A stretch of DNA of 64,000 bases from contig NC_047070.1 of the NCBI RefSeq assembly GCF_902459465.1, positions 3,348,001-3,412,000 of the forward strand, written 5' to 3'. This stretch comes from Asterias rubens. Lineage: Eukaryota > Echinodermata > Asteroidea > Forcipulatida > Asteriidae. The notes under the pieces are model-generated. The model was not told the origin of the DNA. It searched no databases and was given only the letters and a program-made list of their open reading frames with translations. This document shows, in pieces, positions 12,896 through 26,000 of the stretch. The translations under genes were made by a program, and so were the position numbers. Numbering within the stretch: position 1 is the first letter of the stretch; every line of letters starts with the position of its first letter.

Positions 12896-13646
12896 TGAAG
12901 CAGAGGATGGACTTGGCAACACTCTTCATAACATTTAAAGCTGTCAATAGAACTTTTGCAAATACTTGATACATGCAGGTTAGGCGTGGAATGAGGTGCA
13001 TGCTGGTCTAGCTAGCAATCAAGTTGGGTATTTGCGAAAGGTTTTATGCTTACGATGTTATTTGAGTTGGGTGCCCTAGCCTAGAGGACAAAAGGAGGTT
13101 GTTCATCGGCTAATCCTGTGCACCGGGTATACAAGTCTTTGCTTTCTTTATCTTCATCATTGGTTTCTGTCTAAGATGGCGGCTTGATGGTCTATTCAAG
13201 TTTAGCCTTTTTGAAGACACTATCTGTAAATCAATTGAAAGTTTCTTGCTATATAACTTTTGACTCGGCAATGAAAAAGACAGGTATTTTACCCTAAAAT
13301 TAATAGAAATAATCTTTGTTGTAAAGCACTGTTTCATATAATGTAGAGATGATGTGCACCAGGCCTTTTTATAAATGTATTGATCAGTAACTTACAGGTT
13401 TGTATTGTGAAAACGAAGAGTTTTTTTTAATGCTGAATCATTACTTGCTCATCTGATTTGAAAAAAAGGTTTGGGCGTAAAATCTGTTGGTTCAGTAAGA
13501 ACAATTGAATAAATAATGGGGTACAATGTACTCTGATTTTATTAGTTCTTCAAATCAATGAGTATTTAACTATAGGATTCTTCCTGACTCAACGAACCCA
13601 AGGTTTCCTGGGGTCGATTTCGCAAAAAAATAAGGCTAGCCCTAAG

Positions 13647-14008
13647 TTAAGCCATTATACACTTTCGGTAAACAGTATTGTCCAAGTCCCACACTCCGTG
13701 TATCACAACTCGTATATAAAATAATAAACCTGTGAATCGGTCATCGGAGTCGGGAGAAAATAACGGGAGAACCCACTCTTGTTTCCGCGTGTTTCGCCGT
13801 GTCATGACATGTGTAAACTATAAATCCATAATTCTCGCTATCGAGAATTGATATTGTTTTAATGTTTTCTCAAAAAGTGAAGCATTTCATGGAATAATAT
13901 TTCAAGAGAAGTCTTTCACCATTACCTTCTGCAAACCCTGTAAATTATTTGTAAATCTGTAAACTTTTTTTTTTTTTTTTCGGTACCGAAAGTGTGTAAT
14001 GGCTTTAA
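13647..14008. repeat. MITE family B copy
   Basis: TTAA-bordered; AGCCATTATACACTTTCGG at the left and its inverse CCGAAAGTGTGTAATGGCT at the right, with the family B interior. Confidence 0.8.
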
Positions 14009-14958
14009 ACAAATAAAATTAAAAACTTTGTTCATATTATGTTGATAATTTTCACCACAGTGACAGATACAAATCAATTTTACTGTTTATAGGGTCATTG
14101 ATTAGTTTTTGTCATCTTCAGAAAATGCCGATAAAAATTAGGAGAAATTTTCAATAAAGATACAATAGAAGTTACCTATGAAAGTTGCAACTGAATACTG
14201 TGTTCCTTTCTTGTTGAGAAAACAGCAAAAAACCTTTTGCAAGGTGATGCGACTATCAACCATGTCTTCGGCTGCAGCATTCACATCTGGAAATTTGGAT
14301 CCCCTAACTCCCCTTGAGTTACGTTTTGGAGATTAAATTTGGTTGACATACTTTTATTTACAAATCATTTTGAAGGATCAACGAATTGGGTTTTGAATAA
14401 AAATTGCATTATTTTATTTCTCTCTGGTCATCACCAAATTTTGACCCTAGCTTTAAATTTAATAATCTTGTTTAATTTGAAAAAACTTTTTTTCTTAATA
14501 CTCAGCAGTTATAAGTATATTATATTTGTGAATTCCTTCCTTCATGGTAACATGGAAATTTTATTTGATTCAATTTGCTTTCGACCGGAATATTTGTTTA
14601 TTTTATTTTCCAATTTAAAAAACAATAATTAACCAAATTAATAAACAGATAGGCCTAGCTCCTACAATATCACCTTTCTTTTGGTGCTTGTACATGTTAT
14701 TAATAAAAGGAAAATTAATATTTTCATTGAGGAAAGTTTTCATTCAAACATTATTCACTAGGAGGAGTCTATATCAATTTCCTTGGTGTATAACATTGTG
14801 TTAATAAATGACATTCAAGAATAAAAACCTGTTGGTTTGATTTAATTGTATTATTTTTTTGTATGTGTAATGGTCAGACTTTTACTAGTGATGCACAAGA
14901 ATAAGGAATACATTAAATATTTTAAAAGCACATGATGGAAATTGTTCATCATTGTCAT

Positions 14959-15133
14959 CGGGCCCAATTTGCTGCTAAGCACAAAAATTGCTTAGTATGA
15001 AATTTTTGTCTTGATAAAAACAGGATTATCAACCAATTTCAGGATATAAAGCAAACAACAGAATACCAGTAACAAGCAAATTGAAATATTATTGTTAATC
15101 CTGTTTTTATTAAGGAAGAAATTTCATGGTAAG
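14959..15133. repeat. palindrome family D, diverged copy
   Basis: It contains GGGCCCAATT, GCTAAGCACAAAAATTGC and the two inverted AAAACAGGATTA/TAATCCTGTTTT arms. The right end is interrupted by ATT repeats. Confidence 0.6.
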
Positions 15134-15677
15134 CAGATTATTATTATTATTATTATTATTTATTTGACCTCAGCAGTACAAGTACAGAAAATACAAACAA
15201 GGTAACAATGAAAGGGAAAAACCCATAAGAGAAACATTAAGAGTAAACACCAAAAGACAAATAAGTGAAAAATAAATAAATATGTTAATTAATTAATAAA
15301 ACTAGCAGCTCTAGGAAATATGGGCTCAGGTCCCAACTTCATCATAGAGCTGCTTAATTGCTTAACATTGTTCTAAGTTGCGCTTAGCAGTTTTTTTTGG
15401 GGTCCCAGTATCTAGGCATGCAGGTAGAATGCTGATCTAAGTAACCCAACATAATAATACAGAATCTCCCCATCAACCCAAACACGGAAATAGATATCCA
15501 ACCCTAATCAATTAAAGCCGCTCGCCCACACACGACGGGCTCCTCCTCTTGGCTATGGCTACGGCAGGATCATAGCAACATCTTTAGCAACAGTCAAGTC
15601 GTAGTCGTAGCCGTAACCTTCAGAAAGTATGTAGTCGGGTGCGTGATCACGGCTTGGCACGCTTGCCAACCTACGAT

Positions 15678-15685
15678 TATAAATA
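15678..15685 (+). promoter_or_regulatory. candidate TATA box for the SLC49A3-like gene
   Basis: TATAAATA lies about 130 bp before a good donor (GTGAGT at 15822). A CACGTG E-box lies just downstream, near 15718. The coding start of the transporter sits 6 bases after an acceptor at 20053-20054, so an untranslated first exon upstream is required. This is the best candidate seen for it. The link is inference. Confidence 0.4.
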
Positions 15686-15709
15686 GGACTCCAGTCTGCA
15701 AGTAACACA

Positions 15710-15821
15710 CAAAATCTCACGTGACAGACAGCAGACAAGAAAGGGGTTTGACTTTTGAGCATGTTTTGTAAATAAAAGAGCACGCAAGCTACAAATGTAA
15801 CCAAAGTCTTCACGGTTTGGG
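15710..15821 (+). other. candidate untranslated first exon of the SLC49A3-like gene
   Basis: The start is approximate, taken as about 30 bp after the TATAAATA. The stretch ends at a canonical donor and lacks a long + strand frame. Splicing from 15821 to 20055 would place the coding ATG at the sixth base of exon 2. No transcript evidence was available. Confidence 0.35.
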
Positions 15822-16006
15822 GTGAGTATGAACGTTAGCGGTAATAATTATGTCAACATGTTTTTTGAAAGGCTTTTTTTGCTCCTTTTTCTAACTTGGC
15901 ATTCCTGTGCACACTACCGACATGACCGACATGACGGCGCGGAACACACCCACCCCCTTTCTTTGCCGCCGCACACACACTGCTGTCTGCTAGGTCCACT
16001 CAGATC

Positions 16007-16654
16007 CGGTCCTACTAAAAGCCGACAACGCCGACAACAAGTCCAGAGCGCCGACAACTCGGCGCCAACAAGTTTTAATTACCTCAAAAATGGCCAATAA
16101 ACCATAGATGTATTAGAACTATATGTGTTCTGTAGTATAAACATAAAGTTAATGGAAAAACTTCACAAAAAGTGTGAATTTTTAACCAGAAAAAAACATC
16201 ACTTGCACGAAAAGCGGTCGGACGCCATCTTGGCTTAAAAACCGTGTTTGGACCAGACCATTATGATACGGCTAGATTTAGCACTTGTCAACCACAGAGG
16301 GCGGGCTTCATGTGAAGACCTTCACTGCAGTGTGCACAGTGCATGACGCCCGCCCTCTATTGCTAAGTCTGACTCACCCGCATCATAATGGACTGGTCCG
16401 AACACGATTTTAAGCCAAGATGGCGTCCGGCCGTTTTCCGTGAACGTTCAGTTTTTTTTTCTGGTTAAAAATTCACACTTTTCGTGAAGTTTTTCCATTA
16501 AATTTATGTTTATATTACAGAACACATATAGTTCTAATACATCTATGGTATATTGGCAATTTTCGAGGTAATTAAAACTTGTTGGCGGCGAGTTGTCGGC
16601 GCTCTTGACTTGTTGTCGGCGTTGTCGGCGAGTTGTCGGCTTTTAGTAGGACCC
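16007..16654. mobile_element. 650-bp foldback element with 8-bp target duplication
   Basis: Almost the whole element is one inverted repeat (GGTCCTACTAAAAGCCGAC at the left, the inverse at the right) folding around about 16,320. It is flanked by CTCAGATC at 15999-16006 and 16655-16662. An 8-bp duplication fits hAT- or P-type integration. No transposase frame is seen. Confidence 0.85.
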
Positions 16655-16774
16655 CTCAGATCATATCAATTATCATGGAGATGGAGGTAGAAATAGACCT
16701 CCATGGTCCTCTGCCATTGCACATTTTTAAAGAACAAAATATCACAATATTAATAATATCATAATCATCTGATC

Positions 16775-16906
16775 GGAAAAGTTTCCGTATGGCGCCACCA
16801 CTTTTTCATTCGAAATAAAATAATATAGTATCTAATTTACCTGATTGATATATCCCTTTTTTGTAAAAATGAGTGAAAAAGTGGTGGCGCCATGCGGAAA
16901 GTTATC
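16775..16906. mobile_element. 130-bp MITE with 9-bp direct flanks
   Basis: The ends are GGAAAAGTTTCCG and CGGAAAGTTATC, with arms GGCGCCACCACTTTTTCA and the inverse. CATCTGATC repeats at 16766-16774 and 16907-16915. A truncated relative lies at about 48990-49030. Confidence 0.75.
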
Positions 16907-17111
16907 CATCTGATCATCATAGGCCGTCATATTTGTGCGCACACATTCCAGAAAATTTAATTTTATCCTTCGAACTAAGCTTGGTTGGCCAGAGGCCGCT
17001 TGGTTGATCTGATAATTTTATTTTTGACAAAAAAAGTAAAAAAAATGGATGTGTCTCTCTCTGTCTCTGACTCTGTACAATAATACAGTGTTAGTGTAAG
17101 TGTTTAGTAGT

Positions 17112-18056
17112 AGGGGTACCGGTCAACTCGGTCCCAAGCCAACTCGGTCCCAAGTCAACTCGGTCCCAAGTCAACTTGGTCCCAAATCAACTCAGTCCCA
17201 AGTCAACTTGGTCCCAAGTCAACTTGGTCCCAAGTCAACTTGGTCCCAAATCAACTCAGTCCCAAGTCAACTCGGTCCCAAGTCAACTCGATCCCAAGTC
17301 ACATCGGTCCCAAGTCAACTCGGTCCCAAGACAGGGAAGCTTTGCACGCACGGACCCGGGCGCGGGGGACCGCAACCCAAGTTATTTGATCAATATTATA
17401 TTCGTTTTTTATTTTCGACCAAACATTAATTTCCTTAATAGTTTTAGTTTTTTAATTAGTAGATTTTTGAAACTATTTTTTATTCTTATAAGTTGGTTTG
17501 AAAGTTTTATTCATACTTTAACCAAACATTAATTTCCTTTCTTTATTTTTTAATAATTATGTAACGTACTGTTTTTATATTATTTAATTTAAATGTAAGT
17601 TACTGGAAAAGAAATAAAAAAAAAAGGATTCAATTATTAATGTTTGTCAATTAATGAATTGTTGAGAGCCATACAGAAAACAATACTCTGGTTGAAAGAA
17701 GAGACATTTGAAGACTTTTTTTTAGTTGAAATTTATTGGCCAACACAATAATTTTCAATGTTGAATACAGAAACAAATGGGTTTTGAAGGAATCGAATAT
17801 TATTACCTGAACATCGGTGCACACTTATCCCGTTTCATGTACAAAGTCAAAGGACATATTTTTTTCCAATTCAAAGAAAATATACAATTACTTCCCGTCA
17901 ACCATACGGACCGAGCTGACTTGAGACCGAGTTGACTTGGGACCGAGTTGACTTGGGACCGAGTTGATTTGGGACCGAGTTGACTTGGGACCGAGTTGAC
18001 TTGGGACCGAGTTGACTTGGGACCGAGTTGACTTGGGACCAAGTTGACTCTGGTAT
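17112..18056. mobile_element. element with inverted 16-mer arrays at its ends
   Basis: The left end (17112-17337) is about 14 tandem copies of the 16-mer CGGTCCCAAGTCAACT. The right end (about 17905-18056) is about nine copies in the opposite orientation. The 570 bp between them is AT-rich with no convincing gene. Long frames through the arrays are repeat artefacts. Confidence 0.8.
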
Positions 18057-19063
18057 GGAAGCATTACTGGGCGGGAATACAGATCAACGGCTGTTTTATG
18101 TGAATAAGCTTGGGTACTTTTCGTGAACTACGTAGCACGTAGTTATTGTTAACATTTTCTTTTAAATTTTGTATTTGTTTCGCTTTTCATTACACACAAA
18201 GCAAGCTAAGAGTTAGGTGAACACGCTCAGCCAGTTTATACTGCCGGGTGGCTCGTAGATAAGGCGCTAGAATTTTTTTATTTCTTAGTTGCATGAGGAA
18301 ATGGGGTGGACCTGTGGCTAAGGATTCAGCTATCCTTGGCCACACAAGTGGGGCTAAGGCCTACCTAGCATGCCTCTTGCTAGCCAATAATTTAGCCCCA
18401 TCCTATTTATGGGCTAGCCAAAAGCCCAATCAATATGATCAATTTTAGAGAAGACAAAGAAGGAAGTTTCAATTTTAGATGTTGGAGAAAAACCCAAGAG
18501 AATTAATCCAGGGAAAATCTGGGTAGGACTGAAAATCCAATCCACATAGAAAACCCAGTCCACTTTTTAGGCACTCCCTAACAAAATTTACAGTGAATTT
18601 AAAAAGTAAGTGTGTATATTACCCTGCAATGTAACAAACACTAATAGAATGCTTTGCTTTAGATAACTTGAAAGATTAGGTTGCTACTCATTTTGCACAC
18701 GTGCTCACACGTCATTATGTACAAAGGAAGCGTGGATCTTTATTTTCTTGAGTAATGAAATGACACCTATTAATATACAGAGGAAGGGAACTGTCATTTA
18801 TAAAAATTTGTGATCTACCGGTATTTTCCAATAGTACAGGCCTGGAATAACACGCAGTCAACGGAGGCCATTGCCTTCGTTGCCCCTGGTCTTGGCATTG
18901 GTGCCCCTTCAAAAGTTTCCAATTGACTTTTTAAAGATTTTTCAATGGAAATGCCCTATTCAAGATTAAAATCCCGGCCTGATAGTAGATAGAGTCCTGA
19001 TGTGGATGAGTGGGGAAGCAATTACAAATCTCTAAACCTTTTGTAAATGGTATCAATTGCCAT

Positions 19064-19268
19064 TTAAGGCAGTGGACACTATTGGTAATTACTCAAAATA
19101 ATGATTAGCATAGAACCTTTCCTGGTGACGAGTAATGGGGAGAGGTTGATGGTCTAAAACATTGTGAGAAACGGCTCCCACTGAAGTGCCATAGTTTTCA
19201 ATATGTTGAGATACACCAACTGTAAAGGCTAGTCTTTGACATTTACCAATAGTGTCCACTGCCTTTAA
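19064..19268. repeat. MITE family A, internally deleted
   Basis: Both TTAA-bordered ends are intact (GGCAGTGGACACTATTGG and its inverse), but about half of the interior is missing. Confidence 0.85.
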
Positions 19269-19409
19269 AGGGAAGGTACACGTTCAGTCTCCACTGGAAA
19301 ACCAAAAGTGTCAATGTAGATGAGAGAGGAGTTAAGGCCAAAACAAGCTTTTTGCAAGTTAGATTTGAATAATGACTATACTTTATAGCCACAACTCATT
19401 ATCTGCTTA

Positions 19410-19787
19410 TAGGGAAGGTACAAGTTTGGTAATTACTCAAAACGAATATTAACTTAAAAACTGACTTGGTAACTAGCATTGGCGAGCTGTTGATAGTATA
19501 GTACATTGTGGAAAACGACTCCCTCTGAAGTAACGTAGTTTTTGAGACAGATGTAATTTCTCACTAAATTAAGACTTCTAGCTAGAAGTCTTTTATTCCT
19601 ATCTGAAAGCACATACATACATTGTACGTCAAACAAGGGTGTTTTTTTCTTTCATTATTTTCTCCCAACTCCGATGACTAATTGAGCTCAAATTTTCACA
19701 GGTTTGTTATTTTATGCATATTTTTAGATACACCAAGTGAGAACACTGGTCTTCGACAATTACCAATAGTGTGTATCTTCCCTTTAA
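19410..19787. repeat. MITE with family A interior but different ends
   Basis: The interior matches family A, but the outer ends read AGGGAAGGTACA and TATCTTCCCTTTAA instead of the GGCAGTGGACAC ends. Confidence 0.7.
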
Positions 19788-20059
19788 TTGTCAACATCCA
19801 AATCATCCGATGACATCTTAGAAAAATGGGTAAAAATGGGATGAGTGAATATCTGGTAGTAGGACAGCATTCTTACCCCAAAAGAGAACTAAAATTTCCC
19901 AAACTTATTGTAAGATTTGAAACTTTGCATGGTGGAAATACAACATATAGTAAGGTTTGCCGTAGCACCATGTACATGCAGTGATGGTCTCTAGTTCTCA
20001 AAAGAACCGTTGGTTTCAACTCAACGTTTTGATTGTGGTTTTTTTTCCACCCAGATGCA

Positions 20060-23000
20060 ATGGATGATGACAAGCTGTTATCCGATCTCCTTGATCCAGT
20101 GGTGAACTCAGTAAATAGCAGCAAACGCAATATGTCTAGTAGCACAACGTCTACCCCTTCACAGTCCAGCCACTACCAAGTATACACAAGAAGATGGTAC
20201 ATGCTGAGCGTACTGGTTGTGCTCAACCTATCCAATGCTATTGTGAGTAATTTGTGGTAGGGAAACAGGGTGGGAAAGACCAATTTAGCTGCCTGGGTTG
20301 TGTGGCTGGTTAAAAACAAGTGTAAATAAAGCTTTGTAAACTATACCTTAGTGCACTATTTTGCCACGTGTCCAAGGTTCGATTTCACAAAGCAATAGAA
20401 TCCATCGTAAGACAATTTGTCAGTATCACCATAATGATTTGTATTGTGACATCACACATTACTTAGTGACTACGATTGATTTGCAACTACGATCGATCTT
20501 AGATCTTTATGAAATCGGTGCCTGGGTATACATTATTGTGCTGCTAACAGGGTAAGCATGTTTTCGTGCTGGCTATAGCAGAAAAAATGTGCTAAAGCCT
20601 AAGCATATTTCATGTGTAAAAAAAACAAATGAATGTTTTTTATCCTGATGTTAATTTAACATATGGGCCCAATTTCATAGAGTTGCTAAGCACAACAAGT
20701 TGCTAAGCACGAAATTTCTTCCTTGATAAAAACAGGATTACCAACCAAATTTCCATTTGTTGCATATTGTTTGTTACTGGTATTCAGCTGTTGTCTGCTT
20801 ATCCTGAAAATCACATGGTAATTTGGTTGGCAATCCTGTTTTTATCAAAGCAAAACTTCCTTGCTAAGCAAATTTTTGTGCTTAGCAGCTCTATGAAATT
20901 GGGCCCTGATTAACATCATATTCAACAGGTTAGCAAGAAAATCAGGTGGCCAGCTTTAAATGCGTTCACTATGTGACATGTGACATAATCCGGAGGTCGT
21001 TGGTTCGAATCCCACTCTAGTCAATTCTTTGTTCAACCCCAAAAATCATTCATTTTCATTAACTTGTACATGTAGGGGTAGCTTTGTGTTGTGATGTTCT
21101 TGAGGTTTAGCAGCGCTATGAAATAGAAAGTCAAGCAGTAGGCACAAAATTTAAAACCATGATATTGAGTGGTCACACATTTGGTTTTCAGATTACCTTT
21201 GTGAACTTGTATTTTGTGTTTTGTATACTATTTTGTTGAACTTGTTTAAAGGGTTGGATCTCCTTTATTGTGAGTGCTTTTAGGGTATCCATGTTTTCCT
21301 GCTGGCTATAGCCGAAAAATGTTCTAAGGCGTACATGTAAGCATATTTCATGTGTGAAAAAAACAAAATGTAGATTTTTTATCCTGATGCAAATTTAACA
21401 TCTAATTATCATCATATTTCAAAGGTTAGCAAGACAATTAGGTGGCCAGCTTAAATGCGTTCACTGTGTGACATGTGACATCATTCACTTTTATTTACTT
21501 GTAGGGGTAGCTTTGTGTTTTTATGTGCTTGAGGTTAGCAGCGCTATCAAATGGAAACCCGCACAGTAGGCACAGAATTTGAGTGATTTTCAGATGTAGT
21601 TGTGTGAACTTGTATTTTGTGTACTATAATTTTTTTGAACTTTGTTGGACAGACGGAATCAAAGAACTCACAGGCTTATCAATAAACGATGCATATCGAT
21701 CTGCACTGGATAGGAAGAATGGGAACTTCACCATAATCAGGGTCATAAAGGGTCAGCCATGACTCATAGGACGATGACGATGACGTGTTTTGTTTACTTG
21801 GATGCTATAAAAAAAAGTAATGTATTTTTTTGAAACTTGATTACAGGGTTGGATCTCCTTTGCTCCAAAAGCAGACATCACCGCTGAATACTACAAAACT
21901 TCCTTTGCTAACGTCAATTGGTTATCTCTGATTTACATGGTGACAACTATTCCCATTGGTTTCTTATCAACATGGGTTCTGGATACATTCGGATTGAGAA
22001 CTGGGGTAAGTTTGGTTTGCTTTAAATCACTAATCCATTGGTCTACAACTGTCCACCAAGCTTGTTGTAAAATTGACCTGATTTCAGGAGTGTTCTCAAA
22101 AAAAAGGGAAAAAAATAAAATAAAAATTAGACAGGATAAGCCCATTCTAAGATTTTTAAATAGATTAAAAATAGTGAACCGAACCACTGTGACTCGAAAA
22201 CCTATCAATCCAAACTTAAAACGGGAATAGAATCTATGTCTGAACCCAGAACACAAACAAGTTAGACAAACTTGTTTTTATTTACAAATAATTTCCTGAT
22301 GAATTTGTTTTTCATTTGCAGATGTTACTAGGTGCCTGGCTGAACCTCATTGGACTCGCAACACGATACGTAAGCACAATCCCACAAGTTGATGGTTACA
22401 GATTCCTGATCGTCATGATCGGCCAAGGGATCGCAGCGTCTGCACAACCGTTTCTTCTCTTCGCGCCGACTAAACTAGCAGCAGTCTGGTTTCCGGACAG
22501 TCAGAGGGCTATCGCTAATACGTTAGGTTCGGCGTCCAATCCTCTTGGAATACTCCTGGCATTTGCACTGACTAATGTTATCGTACAGGATGTGACTGAT
22601 ATTCCAACAATGGTATGTTAAGTTTTAGTGGCAAATGTATTGAATAGCAAGTTGTAAATTAAAAGATGAAAATTTGCATCGGGGATAAAGAGAAAATTTG
22701 CATCGAGGATTAATATTTTTATCCCCGATGAAAATTTCTATTTGGGATAGCGAAAATTTTTCATCGGGGATTAATATTCTCAACATTTGTTTGCAGTAGC
22801 CGCTGCTACAATATAGTATTTGAACTGCCTCTAGCTACCGGGCAATCTTGGTGGTCTAGTCAGTAAGACACTGCTAAAAAATTGCAATGGTCGTGGGTTT
22901 GAATCCCACCTGAGTAATATGCCTGTGATTTTTTCACAGCTCGGGAAAGTATGGAGTAGACAGTACTTACATACAAAAATAGATACAAATTACAGTCATG

Positions 23001-26000
23001 TCATTTTTTATATGAATAAGAAAAGCAAATGGGAGTAGTTGTGTGATGAAAGTGGCAAGTCTTGGTACAGCAGTTAAAGACACTGGACACTAATGGTAAC
23101 TGTCAAAGGTTAGTCTTTACAGATGGTGTATCTCAACATATGCATAAAATAACAAACCTGTGAAAATTTGAGCTCAAACGGTCGTCGAAGTTGTGAGATA
23201 TTAATGAAAGAAAAACACCCTTGTCGCACCATGGTCGAATGAAGTTGTGTGTGCTTTCAGATGCTTGATTTCGAGACCTCAAATTTTAAATCTGAGGTCT
23301 CAAAATCAAAGTCGTGGTAAATTACTTCTTTTCCGAAAACTATGTCACTTCAGGAGACCTGTTTCTCACAATGTTTTATACTACCAACCTCTCCCCATTA
23401 CTCGTAATCAAGAAAGGTTTTATGATTATAATTATTTTGAGTAATTACCAATAGTGTCCACTGCCTTTAAGAGCACCATTTCAAGCTCTGATGTTTCTGA
23501 TCAGCAGAGTGCGGGTCAAGTTCTTGCTCTGGGCACTTGTGTCCTTTAAAAGGGTTTTCCTTTAGCATTTGTAGTGAGCGCTATATAAAAAGCTTCTTTT
23601 ACTTTATTACATGTATTATTATTAACAAAACAAGAAATCAAATCAATTCTAATCACTTTTGACAATTTGGTTTCAGTTGTGGATATACACTATTCCGGGC
23701 GGAGTGGCAGCGGCTATGATGACAGTAGGATTCTGTAACAGTCTTCCCCCTACGCCTCCTAGTGCTAGTGCTGCTGCTGTTAGTGAATCTTTTGTACAGG
23801 GTCTTAAGAAGGTTAGTCTCTACATCAAGAAGTTATTGTTACATTCTGATTCAGAGTGTGTAAGTCTGTCTCTCTTAGACACATCTGTAGATGTGGTCGA
23901 GCGGTTAAGAGCACCGAATTCAAACTCTGGTGTTTCTGATCAGCAGAGTGTGGGTTCGAATCCCCAGCCGTGACACTTGTGTCCTTAAGCAAGACACTTA
24001 ACCATTGCTTCATCCTTCGGATGGGACGTAAAGCCGTTGGTCCCATGTGTTGTGTAACGCATGTAAAAGAACCCAGTGCACTTATCGAAAAGAGAAGGGG
24101 TTCGCCCCGGTGTTCCTGGCTGTGGCTGCTGCTGTATGCGCCGTAGCACCATTTAAACCCTTATGAGGTGCTACATAATTGGGTCTCAGAATTCATCACT
24201 GCAATTACCTATCTTTCTGAGTTTATATACTCTGCGCCTTAAGTACCTTGTTTGGTAGATACTTGCGCTATGTAAGACTTCGGTATTATTATTGTTATTA
24301 TGTATAGTTTGTATTGTGACATGTCATGTCATCAAGCGCAGAAGGTCAGCAGAGTATGGGTTTGAGTCCTGGGCCCAATTGAGTGGTCTGCTTACCGCCG
24401 AATTCTGCGCTTACAATCACGATTCCCTGCTTACGTGCAAGTGCCAAATTTCTGCGCTAGCTTTGTAAGCGTAGAATGCCTAGTAACGTGGAGCACGCTT
24501 CCGTAAGCACCCATTCTGTGCTTACGGTAAGCAGAGCCAAGAAATTGGGCCCTGGTCTTGACACTGCTTTGTCTTTTTGATGGGACGTAAAGCCTTTGGT
24601 CCCGTGTGTTGTGTAATGCACACTAAAGAACCCATTACATGCATAACATGTATCATTTAGAGAAGCAATTTCATAGAGCTACTTATTCACAAAAAGTAGC
24701 AAAGCACAACACAAAATGCTTACCAGACTAAGGTTACCAGCCAAATTACTGTGTCACATGCACCATTTCTGATAAAATGTCTGCTTTAACAGCTCTTTGA
24801 AATTGGGTCCTGAACTGGCACCTAAAACTAATGTGATTGTTGGCGATGTTGTTTTACTGTACAGATAATACGCAATCCTGCCTTCCTGCTCCTTCTTCAA
24901 GTGTTTGGGTCTGGTCTTGGGTTATTCAACACTGTCAGCTCATTGGTCGAGCAAGTTCTTTGTTCAAGAGGCTACTCCGATGTAAGTGCAACTCGTCCGT
25001 TTGGATTTAATTTCTTAAAGTAGGGTTTTTGGAATGTAGCTGAAGAAAGTAAATAATTATACTTTTAAAAGGGCCCTACCAGCTGGTTGTGTGTTTAACT
25101 GAAAATGTGTATTATGATATTTCAAAGGGGACAGAGGGAACTGGAATTCATGCTTGATATCTCCCTTTTACTAAAGACTACAATATTCAATGGGGGTATG
25201 TCTGCTGTGGGTCACGGTCAGGGTATGGCCTAGTCATGGTAAAAGAGTTTTCTCGAAGGAGAAAAATAAATCCCTGTGCATTTGTTTATTGTCTGTAATT
25301 AATTGAGATGGTTTTACTCAAACAGCCATGTTTAAAAAAAAATGTTTTGCTGCAAAGGTACTGAAAAACATTTCCAAGACAAACCCTTGCAGGGACCTGG
25401 AAAGACATTTTTGTATATGTCTATGAAGTGGTTAACTAATTCCATCTATTCCATATTTGCTCTCATTAATGGTTTATGAACTTGATTGCCTATTTTTTTT
25501 ACTATGTTTTTTTTATGCAAGTTGCCAGACACACAAGGCTTGAAGGTCACTTCAAGGTGTGGGCTACAATTGTTTTTTTCCAGACGCCGTTGCCACCTAC
25601 TCCTAGGGCTGAACAGGGTCACCCCTTTTACAGTCCATATGTTAAGGGATTGCATAGTTTCGCTTGTAAATTTCTTTCACAACTTTATTGTGTGTGCTGC
25701 TTGCTTACAATGTACTTTCCGATATTCCTTCGGTTTTATTCTTTAAAAGTTTTATACCATTTGATTGTAATAGTTCATTGCTTTATTGTCATAGCATGTA
25801 TTAATAGTCTGATTCAAAATTGTTTTATATTTTATATGTATTACTATGAATGTTTTCTCCTGTCTTTACTGTTAAACTTACCATTTTTACATTTTAACAA
25901 TTTTTAACATTTTAATGCAAAATATCGTACATTGTAAATTGTAAAATTAAACAAATATCTAGCATTAAAGTTTATATTTGACTGCCTTAACACTGTATTA

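Larger units (their letters stand above)
12458..15677. other. intergenic, RRP5 3' side to SLC49A3 promoter
   Basis: I see no gene here. It holds a possible RRP5 polyadenylation signal (AATAAA, 13508-13513), palindromic repeats at 12487-12895, a family B MITE at 13647-14008, AT-rich unique-looking DNA at 14020-14950, a diverged copy of the GGGCCCAATT palindrome family at 14959-15133, and ATT microsatellites near 15140. Confidence 0.6.

Noticed and set aside
17100..17532. Frames encoding repeated VNSVPSQLGPKST-type peptides, plus the mirror frame near 17803-18042
   Set aside because: Translation of the 16-mer arrays at the ends of a mobile element. No independent coding signal.
23893..23975. 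Possible tRNA(Leu/Ser) gene
   Set aside because: A and B boxes are present, but the acceptor ends do not pair convincingly and a SINE body follows directly. It is a retroposon head.
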